DNA of 64,000 nucleotides from Verticillium longisporum (Eukaryota; Ascomycota; Sordariomycetes; Glomerellales; Plectosphaerellaceae). The DNA lies in NCBI GenBank assembly GCA_019188255.1, contig JAETXT010000016.1:682001-746000 (forward strand), given 5' to 3'. Position 1 is the stretch's first letter. Every line of letters begins with the position of its first letter. Below, piece by piece: positions 47,170 to 59,001 of the stretch. The notes beneath the pieces were generated by a model. That model saw only the letters and a program-made list of their open reading frames with translations, did no database searches and was not told the origin of the DNA. Position numbers and translations under genes: made by a program.

Positions 47170-49121
47170 ATGGATGCCGCCACCATCGAGGAGACGAATC
47201 GCATGCGCGAGTCCCTGGGCCTGAAGCCTCTTCCCGTACCAGGCGCCGCACCCCCGTCGCCCAAGGAGCGCCGCGCAGGATCCGAAAGCGATGGAGAAGA
47301 AGAGGAGGAGGCCAGCACCATCGACACACGCCAGGCACAAGCCTACGACAACTACAGGCAGATCCGCGAAGCCGAGGAAGCCAAGCGCAAACGTGAGGCG
47401 CGCGTCGCCGCCGCGAAGAAGGAGCGCGAAAATGCCCAGCGCCTAGCCACCCTCGAGGGCAAAGGTCTTGGCGAGGAGGACGATGCCGGTGACCTCGACG
47501 CCAAGGCCTGGCTCAAGGCGCAGAAGAAGCGACAGAAGACCATTGCCAAGACGCGCAAGTTCGAGGAGGAGCAGGCCGCGGCGGAGGCGGCAGCGGCGGC
47601 AGCGCTCGAGTACACATCAAAAGACCTCGCCGGAGTCAAAGTGGCACACGAACTGGACAGCTTCCTGGACGGCGATGATCAGATCTTGACATTGAAGGAT
47701 ACCACTATTGACCAGAACGAAGAGGAAGGCGACGAACTCGAGAACCTCGACCTTCGTGCGCAGGAGAAACTCAAGGAGAACCTCGACCTTAAGAAGAAGA
47801 GGCCGGCGTATGATGTGCACAATTTGGATGACTCCGAGGAGCGAGGGCTGCTGTCACAATACGACGAGGAAATCTATGGCAAAAAGTCAAAAAATTCACT
47901 CTCGACTCATCAGGTGCCATTGCTGAGCTCGCGGACATCCTCGATGGCCCCTCAAAGAAGAAGAAGGACGTACAGAGCATTGATCTTGACGCGATGGAAG
48001 ACGCTCCAAAGTCCGACTATCTTGACATGTCAGAGATCAAGGTCCGGAAACCCAAGAAGAAGAAGTCCAAGTCGACGCGCCAGAAGCCCGTGGATGAAGA
48101 CGACATCATCCCAGAAGTGCCCGCGCCTGTCGAAGAGGAGCAGATGGACATTGACTCGGGGGCACCAGTGCTGCCAAGGAAGCGAAAGGTTGTTGACGAC
48201 TCTTTCGTGGACGATGAAGATCTCCAAGCCTCCCTCGCCATCCAGAGGAGAACGGCTCTGAAGAAAAGAAAGAGGACGCGACCCGAGGATATCGCCAGGG
48301 AACTCAAAGAGCAGACTGAGCAGCCGGAAGAGGAAGACCAAGGAGGTGTTGTCATTGATGAAATCTCCGAGTTCGTTTCCGGCTTGAAGAAACCAGAAGA
48401 GGACGAGGACCGGAAGGCGCGCAAGTCAAAGCAAGTTGCTGAGCAGTCTGTCACCGCAATGCACGACGAGTCCGACGACGACGGGGATCTTCACATGCGC
48501 GACGCCTCACACGTCGATGCCTCGGACGCCAAGATAGAAGATCCCATTGACTACGCAGGCATCGATGAGGAGAGGACGATTGGTGCCGGCATGGGTTCTG
48601 CACTGACACTGCTGAGAGAGCGTGGCCTGGTTCAGGATGCACACGGCGCTGAGCTCAACGAAGAATTCCGCCGCAAGGCCGAATTCCTAGCCGCCAGGCG
48701 GCGGCTCGAAAGCGAGCAAGATGAGAGGACACGCGACCAGAGAGAGAAGGACCGAAAGAGCGGTCGCTGGGACCGCATGTCGATCCGCGACAGGGAGGAG
48801 TACGCGCGCCAGCAAAACACGTACCGCGACCAGCAGCAGTCTCGCACTATCGACCAGCTCTTCAAGACTCAGTACAAGCCCGACGTCAAACTCAAGTACA
48901 CCGACGAGTTTGGCCGGGCGCTGGACCAGAAGGAAGCCTTCAAGCACCTCAGCCACCAGTTCCATGGCAAGGGCAGCGGCAAGGGCAAGACCGACAAGCG
49001 ACTCAAGAAGATCGAGGCCGAGAAGAAGCGCGAGTCGCAGAGCATACTCGACGCCAGCGAGAACGCGACCATGAGCTCATCCAGTAGCAAACGGAAGGAG
49101 GCCGGCGTGCGTTTGCAGTGA
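47170..49121 (+). CDS. SNU66: U4/U6·U5 tri-snRNP protein Snu66 (SART1) (one-base frameshift)
   Basis: Spliceosomal tri-snRNP component. No intron. The N terminus carries a family signature, [20 protein letters not shown], and is followed by a Lys/Glu/Arg coiled coil and [15 protein letters not shown]. The centre includes [20 protein letters not shown] and [17 protein letters not shown]. The C terminus has [15 protein letters not shown] and [20 protein letters not shown], the most conserved block of SART1 proteins. The frame changes after YGKKSK at an A6 run (47889–47894); a seventh A leads straight into [20 protein letters not shown] and gives 650 residues. Highly charged throughout, as usual for the family. 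Nuclear. Confidence 0.9.
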
Positions 49122-50332
49122 TGCAGGATGGAAACCCCTGGCTCATACAAAGGTGCAACACCCTCTTGATAATTAGTGGCCCTAATGACAATAATTCCCT
49201 GCTGACACCCCGGCGCAAATAGACGTGGTGAGTGATATCGCGGCCGCGCGCTTGCGCGGCCCCTCGTCACTATTACTACGGGAAGTGCTCTCACAGTTGC
49301 TCGTGCGGTGCTGTTACTAACACGTGTACTGACCTGCTTTGACATGTTCTCTTCTCTCAAGCATCGAACTGTGTACTGATTGCTACCGGGCTCATGAAGC
49401 TGGCTACCGTGGGGGGCCAGTGTTCCCCAACCTTGTGACTTGCACGGGGGCTCGTTTTTCAGCATCAGACTCTACGCCTCAGCCACTGCCTACCTACTTA
49501 CGTCGGCATTTACCAGACTCACCTCTGCCCTCCTGCCCGGCACAGTTACTTCTGCGAATCGTTACAAAGGCGTTGTGATCATCGTACCGCGCCGACGCGA
49601 AGCCCATCCAACCAGCCAGCGCCTCGTCCACCTGCACGATCAACTGACCCATCAAGGTTGGCGATTCGGGTATAAGTTTCTGCCTGGACTTGTCTATGAG
49701 CTTCACTCTTGCGGCTTCGAAAGCCTGAACCCTTAGGTTGACGTACCCTGCCTGCTCCTGCAGCGCCGCGGCGCCTGCGCTCAGCGTGCGGTGCAGGCGT
49801 GACGTTCCGTGCTGCGGACGAGACTCCGTCCTTCGCGCCATTACCATGGTGGTCTTGCGGTAGTGTCTTTGTTGTGATCTGAATTATGATACTTTTTTGG
49901 ATAGCAGGGTCTTTCAGATTTTGCGAAGAATATCGAACCTCTCCTAACACTGCCATCAGTGCGGTGCATCGGGTTTTGTATATCTGCACGTGTGTAAAAA
50001 AGTGTATGAGGTTACAATCGTTCTGTTCGTCACAGTCGAAGACGTATGTCAGCATGTGTTTTGTCTTGCGTCTACTTTGTTTAATCATTGTTCGTTCAAG
50101 GTCTGAGAGACACCAAAGCTATTGTTCCACGTCTGTCTCGCAGATCCCAAACGGATTCCGTGTATCGAGTGATGTCACTCAGTCTCCAGAAAGCAACGCA
50201 TCATTCTCGAGCTGGCAAAGATATCATCAATCAAAAGACCAAATGTCCGCTTTCAATTCTATTTCAGCTGGAAGGATGACACAAACGCCGCGCCGAGTAA
50301 ATCCCAAAACTCCAGTTCCGGTCCCATGCCTC
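49122..50332. other. Convergent intergenic, SNU66 and TAG1-like
   Basis: 1.2 kb between two gene ends. Several short frames exist on both strands, but none shows a motif or coding composition. Nothing further seen. Confidence 0.55.
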
Positions 50333-53136
50333 TCAAAGGCTAATATGTGCTCCAATGCCTCTCCCAGTGTACCAAACCGTCTCCCGCCAGTTCCCTATCC
50401 TCACAGTTACGTTCGCCTTGGCATCCAGCTTCAGCACGCCTCCAAGCGCCTTCTTGACGGCGTCGTAGCCGATAGAGCCGACAGACCACTGTACCGGCAG
50501 CTTTGGCGTTTTGGTCGCCCCCGGTGTGACGGCGAAGGGCAAGTCGTAGTCGATACGGCCAACAGGCTCTGTATGGTTGTAGTAGGCCGTTGCGTTGACC
50601 GCGTCTATGTAGAGCGTGTTGTAATGCAATGGGGAGACGAGCGTGAAAGTGGCCGTGGAGGAGATGACGTGGAAAACGGCATCCCGGATAAAGTGACCCT
50701 CCTCGCCATCTTCGCTGGGAAGATCAAGCTTCGGCGCGGGGATGCTGATATTGAGGTGCGAGAGTGCCTCGCCGATGAGGGGCACGGCGGGGATGCTGTC
50801 GCGGTGGGTCTGTACATCCAAGGTCACGTTATAGCCGGACAGGTACTGCGACAGGAGCTCGGCCCCAATCTTCTTGCCTTTCCCGCCAGCCACGTTGGCA
50901 TCCCAGCGGGCAGTAACGCGGATGTTGGTATTGTTGCCTCTCGTGAGGTTCAGGTTCTCTGCCGTGGCGCTGCCAAGGACAGAGCCGTTCTTCGCAATGT
51001 GTATGTTGACGTAAGGTATGTATGCAGCATAGGGTGTGGGATTCGTCATGTTGACCATGGCTTCGATGTCGACGGATGACGACGAGGTGCCGAGGATTTT
51101 TATCTCGCCGACCTGCGGGCTGAGGCCGCCGAGTGTGTCGCCGGGAAGATCTGGCAGACGGTCAGCCCGAGTCGATAGACTGTCGACGCAGTTGATCGGC
51201 AGATGCTGGCAACAAGGAGAATCGACAGTCTGGTGGAGACGAACAGCATTAAAACGAGGACGGACGTTTTACTGGAACACTGCCCTCGGCAGGAACATCC
51301 CTGAGGATAACCTTGCCCAAGGCTGTCTTGATCTGGACATCGACCTTGGCGTACACGTCGAGCATGACGTCCTCGCCTCCGAAGAAAAGCTTGGCCATGA
51401 CGTCTGAGAAGACATCGCCATCAGTAATGTTGAGGGGAACCTCCTCCACGCGAGATTGGATCTTGAGCAGGGGTCGTGTTCATCCTCATCCTTGACTCTG
51501 GTCGAGTTGGCATGGTTCCAACGGTCGAGGTTCAGCACGCCCATCTTGTCGCCTTTATACAGGACATCTGCCGTTGCGCGGAGGTTCGTGACGTTAATGC
51601 CAAAGTTCATTTCCTCGGGAAGCGCAGCGAGAACCAAGATTGTACCGGAGACCTTGGGGCTGCCGTCAGGGTCATCAGGATCGGCCATGGGGCTGGGGAG
51701 TTTAAAGTTGACATCCGTGAGAGAAAAGCTTCGAATGACTCCACCCATGCCTTGGCTGGGGAACGGAACAGGCACAACAATCTTTGAGAGTATGTCGCCA
51801 ATCCAGGCAGGCGTCTTGGATTCCGGCAGCTTCTGTCCTCGTACATAGACGGTGGGAGGGTCGCCGTTGAGATACTTGGTGATGAAGTCATCCATGGGGG
51901 ATGAATCGGAGCCAGGGCAAGGTGATGTGAACTCGGTAGGGAGCTCCTGGATGAGCCCTTGGGCGTCGACAACGATGTCGGCCCTGGGTTTCACGGTGAG
52001 ATGTCCAGTAATGACATCGGCAATGACGATACGATCATACGTGCCATTGCAACTGGGAACAAGGACTTGGAAACCAAGTTCAGGAACCTCCATGCTTACG
52101 GGGAAGTCGTTGTGCGCCGTAACAGAGATATCGGCTCCGACGGCTCCCCTTCCGTCACCAGGTGTTTCGATGTCGTGAAAGCTGACGCGGGTGATGTTAT
52201 ACCCAGGCATGCTAGGTATCTCGCCCCCTATGACGACGTCAGTAAGGGGGTCTCGGATTGGAGGTGCAACACGGAAAGGAAAACATAAATCTATTTCAAG
52301 AAAGCCTTCTCTCCAAAATACAGAGATGCAAAGGAACGGTAAAGTGATTGACCTTCAAAGACCATCGTCTCGACGATGGGGTGAGTACCCAAGGGAATGA
52401 TGCCCGACTTCAGATGAATGTTGGCCTTGCCCAGCACCTTCAGCTTGTCGAGCTTGCCCTCCAACCAGTTATTCGCAATAGTGCGATAAGCCTCTGCATC
52501 TCCAGGCGCAAGGTCGGCGATGAAGTCGATGGCGGTCGTGTGGCCATCAACAATGTTGATGACAAGAGGCGGCACGACGGCCGATCCTAGCAGGGTGCCT
52601 TCGTACTCGGGCAAGTAAACATTGACCTTGGTCTCATCCGTTCCCAGCTTGCGCACGACCCAGGTGGCGAAACGCCCGAGGCGCCTCGACGAGTCGTCCT
52701 TGACCCTAGAGCCATCGAGGCGAAAGTTCGCCTGTATACGAGCCTTGACGCCGTCCGACGTAATGGATTCGAGAGACAGGTTGGTGGGTTCGAGGACAGC
52801 GGCTTCCTTGGCGTATTCCTCAACGGCAGCGGGTAGGAAGAAGGCCAGAAGCAGAACGACGCCAGCAACGATGACGAGCATCAGAATTGCGATGATTGAT
52901 GGCCACGGCATGAACCGTACTGTCTTCTTCTTCTTCTTCTTGGAAACTGTAGAGTCGCGTGAAGCGACAGAGGCGGCGTCACCGTCGTTGGGCTCGTCCT
53001 GATCGCCATCGTATCTAGGCGTGGCGGCGGAGCTGGAGAGCAGGGGCGCAGACTCAGAATTGTCGTCTTCGGCTTCAGGGGATGCTCTCGCTTTGCCCTT
53101 CGGGCTGAGGAGAGGTGACCTCTCGGAGTCGGACAT
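50333..53136 (-). CDS. TAG1: Tag1-like vacuolar membrane protein, DUF3712 (one-base frameshift)
   Basis: Single-pass membrane protein with a large lumenal part. It resembles yeast Tag1 (YLR173W), a vacuolar protein linked to ending autophagy. A cytosolic tail of about 90 residues opens with SDSERSPLLSPKGK and ESAPLLSSS, acidic dileucine-like sorting signals. One membrane helix follows (IIAILMLVIVAGVVLLLAFF). The lumenal side shows repeated beta-rich LEA/DUF3712-like units and many N-glycosylation sequons (NLS, NIT, NTT). Exons: 53136–52353, 52227 to about 51281, 51150–50333. The frame breaks at a C4 run (G4 on the + strand, 51470–51473); a fifth C joins DEDEHDP to LLKIQSRVEEVPLNI. The donor of intron 2 is unclear (51280 or 51265, both in phase). 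Total about 849 residues. Confidence 0.82.
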
Positions 53137-53687
53137 GATCGCGTTCGTCGGGTTCACTTGTGTATGTAGGGTGTAGTGATGTGGATTGCGTGGAGGTGGG
53201 GTTCAGGATCGAGTTATCGCGAAAGCTTCACCATGGTACAGAGTTATGGTTTTGAAAATATCGCCACTGGGAGATATATGTTGTAAGTAGACTGTCAAGT
53301 CGAAGCAGGTACAGAGACGAAGGTGACAATCAGGATGGGCAAACTGACCTGGAATGGGAGTTGGCGGTTGATGATGATGTCAAGCCCGGGGGGGTTCGTC
53401 AGCGCTGCGCAGCCTCCTGGAACAAGGCGCAGTACGCAACAGCTATTGGTGGAGGGAGCGTGTGGGGGGCCGGTTCCCCTGGCAGGATGCGCACGTGCCC
53501 ACCTAGTAGCGGGAACCGGGACCATTCCGGATGGGGTTAGGTGCTCGACCACCAGCGCCAACTCCGCTATCGGCTCCATCTCGTGAATCACTCGAAAGCT
53601 TGAGCTTGGCCCAATCGATGGCCTCTCAAACCAAGTTTGTCATATTTTCGGTGTACAGCGGTGAGCGTGCCTTCTGAATTATCATCG

Positions 53688-53695
53688 TGACTCAA
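53688..53695. promoter_or_regulatory. Candidate Gcn4/Cpc1 (bZIP) site upstream of ARG3
   Basis: TGACTCAA matches the TGACTC core of cross-pathway control sites, about 250 bases above the ARG3 start. Function is inferred from motif and neighbour only. Confidence 0.5.
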
Positions 53696-53748
53696 TAACA
53701 ACGGTCTACTCTTCCATCTTATCCGTGAGTCAAGCTCATCACAGCCTT

Positions 53749-53757
53749 GAGTCACGC
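53749..53757. promoter_or_regulatory. Second candidate Gcn4/Cpc1 site
   Basis: TTGAGTCAC contains GAGTCA, the complement of TGACTC, about 190 bases above the ARG3 start. Two such sites close together strengthen the case for amino-acid starvation control. Confidence 0.5.
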
Positions 53758-53941
53758 ATTGGCAGCTCAAATCGCTATAAACAGTTTGAATTGGCTGTCG
53801 GGACTCGCCAATTGACTGACAATCATCCACTCCGAAGGCTCCTACCTATCTCATTCAACCTTATCTCGGAAGGCGCTCAACAACTTCACTTTCACTCGTC
53901 GGCAGCTCCACCGCACTCAGCTCAACCACCATCCAAACACC

Positions 53942-55136
53942 ATGAGGCATACAGCACTCCGCGCTGCGCGCACGGCCTTTAACGGCTCTCAGGCCCGAGC
54001 CTATTCCCAGGCCACCTCGACCCCTCGCCATCTCATGTCCATCGGCGACCTCACGCCTGCCGAATTTGCCACTCTCGTTCGTAATGCTGCCGCTCACAAG
54101 AAGGCCGTCAAGGCCACTGGCGAGGCGCCCAAGTCTCTGGCCGGCGGTCTCACAGGAAAGACGGTCGCCATGATGTTCAGCAAGAGGAGCACGAGGACCC
54201 GCGTCTCCACAGAGGCTGCCGTGGCCATGATGGGCGGTCACCCCATGTTCTTGGGCAGCAACGATATCCAGCTCGGTGTACGTTTCCAATTTGTGGTGAC
54301 CTTTCAAGGCCCCCCTCGACTGACATGAGAGCAAATCAAAGGTCAATGAGTCCCTGTACGACACATCCAAGGTCATCTCGTCCATGACCTCGTGCATGGT
54401 CGCCCGTGTCGGCCCGCACTCCGACGTTGCCGACCTGGCCAAAGACTCGAGCGTCCCCGTCATCAACGCCCTGTCCGACGACTTTCATCCGCTCCAGATC
54501 ATCGCCGACTTCACCACGCTGCACGAGACCTTCCCGGCCGCCGCCTCGGCCGACAAGGCCAGCCTCGGCCTCGAGGGCCTCAAGGTCGCCTGGATCGGCG
54601 ACTCGAACAACGTCCTGTTCGACCTCGCCATTGGCTGCGTCAAGATGGGCGTCGATATTTCTGTCGCCTCGCCCGCCGGCTACGGTATCCCCAACGTCAT
54701 GAAGCAGCTCATTCACGCGTCCGCCGACGGCGTCGCCTCCCCGGCAAGCTGACCGAGACGACGATCCCCGAGGAGGCCATCAAGGGTGCCGACGTCCTCG
54801 TCACCGACACGTGGGTGTCCATGGGCCAGGAGCAGGAGGCACAGAAGAGGCTTAAGGCCTTTGCCGGGTACCAGATCACCAACGACCTCGCCAAGCGCGG
54901 CGGCGCCAAGGACCACTGGAAGTTCATGCACTGCCTGCCCCGCCACGCGGAGGAGGTGGCCGACGAGGTCTTCTACAGCCCGAGGTCGCTCGTCTTCCCC
55001 GAGGCCGAGAACCGCCTGTGGGCAGCTGTTGGTGAGTCTCGAAGCCTCCCCTTGTCGTGTCATCATTGGTTCGGACCGCTGACTTGTTTTACCAGCCGCC
55101 CTCGAGGGTTTCGTCGTGCAGAAGGGTAAGATTTAA
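53942..55136 (+). CDS. ARG3: Ornithine carbamoyltransferase, mitochondrial (one-base frameshift)
   Basis: Makes citrulline from ornithine and carbamoyl phosphate in arginine synthesis, in the mitochondrial matrix (argB of Aspergillus, arg-12 of Neurospora). Exons 53942–54277, 54342–55031 and 55096–55136. The presequence is [20 protein letters not shown]. Carbamoyl-phosphate motif: FSKRSTRTR; later [14 protein letters not shown], and the ornithine loop with MHCLPRH. The frame breaks after DGVASP at a C4 run (54739–54742); a fifth C gives [20 protein letters not shown] and a 355-residue enzyme with all exon phases matching. The tail is [10 protein letters not shown]. Two TGACTC-type sites lie upstream. 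Confidence 0.92.
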
Positions 55137-55361
55137 GGGAGCATGTAGCAAAAGCGGAGAAGCACGTAGGCGCAAGGATTACAAAAGAGTCACGGAGCGA
55201 ATGCCATACAAGGAGAATGCAATACAGGCGAATTCCCAACAGGCGAATGCCATACAAGACGTCTCGATATACCAGATAAAAATTGGATCACAATTGAAAG
55301 ACATTGCTTAGTATACCTCTTTGACCAACGCCGAGTCCATTTGATCGTTCTACAGTCCCAT
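55137..55361. other. Convergent gap, ARG3 and ILV6
   Basis: 225 bases of 3' flanks. It contains a small tandem of GCGAATGCCATACAAG-like units at about 55197–55260. Confidence 0.55.
55197..55260 (+). repeat. Imperfect tandem repeat with GCGAAT and GCCATACAAG words
   Basis: GCGAATGCCATACAAG occurs twice (55198–55213 and 55243–55258), with related GCAATACAGGCGAAT between them. It lies in the 3' flank shared by ARG3 and ILV6. Confidence 0.7.
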
Positions 55362-56388
55362 TTAACCGGGGGGCAGCTGGCTGGCATCGACAACCTCGTC
55401 CGCCTCCTTGATGAGAGCGTCATCTTGGCTGTTCTGCAGGGGAGAACGGGGCAGGGCCATGAGACCGGTGCGGGCCGACTCGAGAATACCAAAGGGGCCG
55501 ACAAGCTTGAGGAAGGAGTCAATCCTGGATTGTTTCGCGGAACTGTTCCATCCCATGTCAGCATGCAACAACACGTGCCACGGGCGGGCGGATGCGAAGC
55601 AGGGGGAAAGGGGGGGAACACGTACACCTCGACAATGCAGCTGTTGGTGCTGATATCGAGAACCTTGCCGCCAAACTGGTGGGTGAAGTAGGTGATGGTC
55701 TTCAGGTGCTCGTGCTTGTGGCGAAGGGCCTCGCTGAGGGCCAGCTTGCTGGGGTGGAAGTCCTTGGCGGTCTGCTCGAGGGAGACATCGTGGCCTTCCT
55801 CGTACTCGGAGTCGCCGGCGGTCATCTCGCGGTGGTGGGCGAGGAGCTCCTCAAAGTACTCGGGGCCGAGAATGTTGATCTTGGCGAGCACCAGCTCCCT
55901 CTGGACGAGAGCGGCGTTGGTGTAGTCGAGCACGGCCCAGACGGGGACGAGGTCCTCCAGCTGGCGGCGCGCCTGCTCAACGACGCCGTCCTGGCCGGTC
56001 AGGACGATGGTCATGCGCGACAGGTCCTCAACCTCGGTGCTGCAGACGACGAGCGAGTCAATGTTGAAGCCGCGGGCGGCGAGAATGCCGGAGACGCGGG
56101 ACAGGACACCGGGCTCGTTCTGGACGAGACAGTTGAGGATGTGACGCTTGGGCGGGGCCATCGACGGGGTGGGCGTCTCGTAGAGGATGTTGGAGACGGC
56201 AGCCTGGGCGGACCAGGCGGGCGTCTGGTCGACGGGAAGGGGGAGGAGCGACGGCGGATGGCCTTGTAGGCGAGAGCCGAGGTCGAGCTGGAGGAGCTCC
56301 AGCGCTGGGAGGCGAGCGATGTCGCAGTCGGGGCGGCCTGCAGTCGGGCGGCGAGCCGCATGGGCGCCGCGAGGCAGCGCGACGCCAT
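55362..56388 (-). CDS. ILV6: Acetolactate synthase regulatory subunit (one-base frameshift)
   Basis: Small subunit that activates acetolactate synthase and gives it valine feedback control, in mitochondria. Exons 56388–55626 and 55542–55362. A presequence (MASRCLAAPMRLAARLQAA) leads to a pair of ACT domains: RHILNCLVQNEPGVLSRVSG, FNIDSLVVCSTE, then VLDYTNAALVQRELVLAKI. Exon 2 gives SAKQSRIDSFLKLVGPFGIL and the C-terminal GLMALPRSP. The frame changes between the presequence and PLPVDQTPAW at a C5 run (G5 on the + strand, 56239–56243). A sixth C gives 314 residues with exact exon phase. The end is 225 bases from the end of ARG3 (+), so two mitochondrial amino-acid genes converge here. Confidence 0.92.
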
Positions 56389-58196
56389 TTCTGCTCAATT
56401 GCGAGAACAAAGGGGCGCTCTGACCAGGAAAGACAAGGCTCGGTGCCTTGGGTGTTGTGGTGGATGGGATGGAGAGGGAAGATATGTGGTGGTGGTTTTG
56501 GGTAGTTGGGAAAAATTGGGGGACGTTCAGTCAGTCACTGGAGTCACAGAACTCCGATTGCCGGTCGCTGGATTGGCCTGGAATTGGGGCTTGTTGAGTG
56601 GGTGCAGGCAAGCTGCGTGCACGGCTCACCTGCGGCACCTGCGGCTTTGACCGAACTGTGGATCGGTGGGGTTTCGGTGAGCGACTGACCGGAAGTGAGG
56701 CATCGGGTGGGTGGCTCGCCCTTCATAGCCCTTCATAAGCTTAGGTTCTCACAAGGCTAATATGAGAGCCTGTCCCAGATGATTTACCAAGAGGAGGTTC
56801 GCCATTCCGGTTTGATCACTTTTTCCCGTCATACTTAGCAGCGAAGGCTGGACATCAAGATCGAAATCGTCGTCCGTAACATTGGGATTCTGGCGAGATC
56901 AAGACACGCCATGAACACCTGAACCGGTTCCGTGTTTACGATGTGAAAGCGTGAGGAAATCGAGTAATTCTGTTGTCTTTGCTTTCACTTTCATTCAGAT
57001 TTCAATTAGATTCCAACTAAAATGAGCAACTGTTTTGGTTTTCCCCATACCCTCCCGACACTGCCGTCTAGCCTCTCTCGTCATGATTAAAATACGTTAG
57101 ACAGCGTACACATCGTAAAGTTGAGTACGCCATTTCTATCATGTCTTCGTCGTCTCTATTCTTAGCTTCTAATACATAAATAGACTACCACTTAAGCTGA
57201 GGCCACAACATTCAATATTGGTTCTTTCCCTGTTTGCAGTGCATTAGTGTTGTTTCGCATCATGACTCGAGTTTTGCCTTGCAAAGACACCGCGAGAAGT
57301 GTAGAAGGCTCGTAGTCTCCGCAGATGACATTCGGAGTCACAATTGAGCAGCCAAGCCCCAGACCACTTCACGGACATGGGACTTCATAGCACATACGTG
57401 ATGACCGAGAAATTGTCTGACAAACGGCGTGCACTGTCATGCAGAGTCACTCATGTCGGCGGTTCGCTAGACATCATTCAACCATGGATGGCAGATCGAA
57501 GGACCGACAGCCGGCACTTATACGCCCTTTCCCTAAGCCCGAGCTGCACGGCAGAAGTCGCTTCTATCTTCGGCATAGGCATTGCATGCATGACCGTGGG
57601 GATGCATATTTCCCCGCGGGGTATCCGCACAGGCCGGTAGGTAGCTGCTGGATAGAGAAGCGGCAGGAAGCGTTCCGGTCGCGACATGTTGCGCGACCTG
57701 TCTTGTGGTGCTGTGTCAATATTTCTATATGAATAGTATAGATTGACGCTGTCGCCTTCCAGCATTCTCATTGTTTCGAACATACATGCCGGTGCCAAGC
57801 AGTGGGCAGAAATGGAATTGCGGATGATCGAGGTCCGTGGTTGCTCTGCTAGATCCAATGAACGTTTAGCCGTCTCTATTACCGATGATCAGTCAAACCT
57901 GCTTGCAGATCTCACAGATGACAGAAGCTTAGAAGATGCGGAATTCGGTTGGTCTAAGTGGTTCAGTCTTCAAACAGAGACAGGAAGCCGTGATTTTGCA
58001 TCATGTCACGATGGTTGCCACCAACGGGTCCAGTGTCGATCACTTTGAACCATCGTCGTCTGTAGCAGAATACTAGTAGCGTTGATCAGTATAAATAAGA
58101 CGTCGATCAACCGTCCAGACATGGATTATTCCTCAGAGATCGTCACCAACTGCGTTCTGATACATCACTATCCTGTTCGTCTTTACACTCTTCATC
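56389..58196. other. Divergent intergenic, ILV6 and AA9 LPMO
   Basis: 1.8 kb, with AT-rich stretches at about 56.9–57.25 kb. The first few hundred bases should be the ILV6 promoter. The right end carries a TATA box for the LPMO gene. No gene recognised; short frames at 57.3–58.05 kb lack motifs. Confidence 0.55.
58090..58097 (+). promoter_or_regulatory. TATA box of the AA9 LPMO gene
   Basis: TATAAATA lies 100 bases before the ATG at 58197, a usual distance for a strongly regulated secreted-enzyme gene. Confidence 0.65.
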
Positions 58197-59001
58197 ATGC
58201 GGTCCTTCAGTGCCCTCCTCGGCCTCGCAGCCTGCCTGCCTGAGCTCGTCTCCGCCCACGGCTTCGTTCGCGGCATCAGGGCTGGCGGCGTCTGGACTGC
58301 TGGTTCGGACCCCGTGTGGTTCTATAGCCCTGCGGGCCAAGGTCCGGTCACCGCTGGCTGGGACTCTCGCAACCAGGACCTTGGATTTGTCGAGCCTGCT
58401 GCGTTCGGCACCAATGATATTGCATGCCACAAGAGTGCCACTGCTGGCAAGAACTTTGTGAACGTCAACGCCGGCCAGACCATTGAGATTTACTGGAACA
58501 CCTGGCCCGACTCGCACAAGGGCCCCATCATCGACTACATTGCTCCTTACAACGGTAAGCCATCTCTCCCACCCTCATCAACCTGTTGGTACAAGTTCAT
58601 GTCTGATCCATGACGGAACCAGGCGAGACCACTGCCGGCAGCCTGAGGTGGTCCAAGTTCGCCCAGAAGAGCATCGTCAGCGGCCAGACCTGGGTCACCG
58701 ACAGCCTCATCGCCAACAACTTTACGACGACGACGACGATCCCCGCAACCTGGCCCCGGGCAACTACGTCCTGCGCCACGAGATCATCGCCCTGCACGGC
58801 GCTGGTAACGACAACGGTGCCCAGAACTACCCGCAGTGCCTCAACCTCAAGGTCAGCGGCAGCGGCACCGTCCGTCCCACCAACGGAGTGGCCGGCACCA
58901 GCCTCTACACCCGCAACCAGCCCGGCATCATCTTCAACCTGTACACTTCGTACACGAGCTACCCCTACCCCGGCCCTGCTCTCTGGACGGCCGCCAACTG
59001 A
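58197..59001 (+). CDS. AA9 lytic polysaccharide monooxygenase, secreted (one-base frameshift)
   Basis: Copper enzyme that oxidatively cleaves cellulose or related polysaccharides outside the cell. A 20-residue signal peptide ends SAHGF, leaving His1 at the mature N terminus as the first copper ligand. The second His is in [16 protein letters not shown], and the axial Tyr with its Gln is in [14 protein letters not shown]. Exons 58197–58554 and 58623–59001 join in phase. The frame changes after FTTTTTIP at a C4 run (58741–58744); a fifth C gives [20 protein letters not shown] and 245 residues, the usual size of a single-domain AA9. No cellulose-binding CBM1 tail. A TATA box at 58090 and an AATAAA at 59311 flank it. 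Confidence 0.9.

Larger units (their letters stand above)
53137..53941. other. Divergent promoter region, TAG1-like and ARG3
   Basis: 0.8 kb shared upstream space. A GTGACTCAA/TGACTCA-like element (TGACTCAA at 53688–53695) resembles a Gcn4/Cpc1 site, fitting the arginine gene. TTGAGTCACGC at 53749–53759 is a second candidate. No gene seen. Confidence 0.6.
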
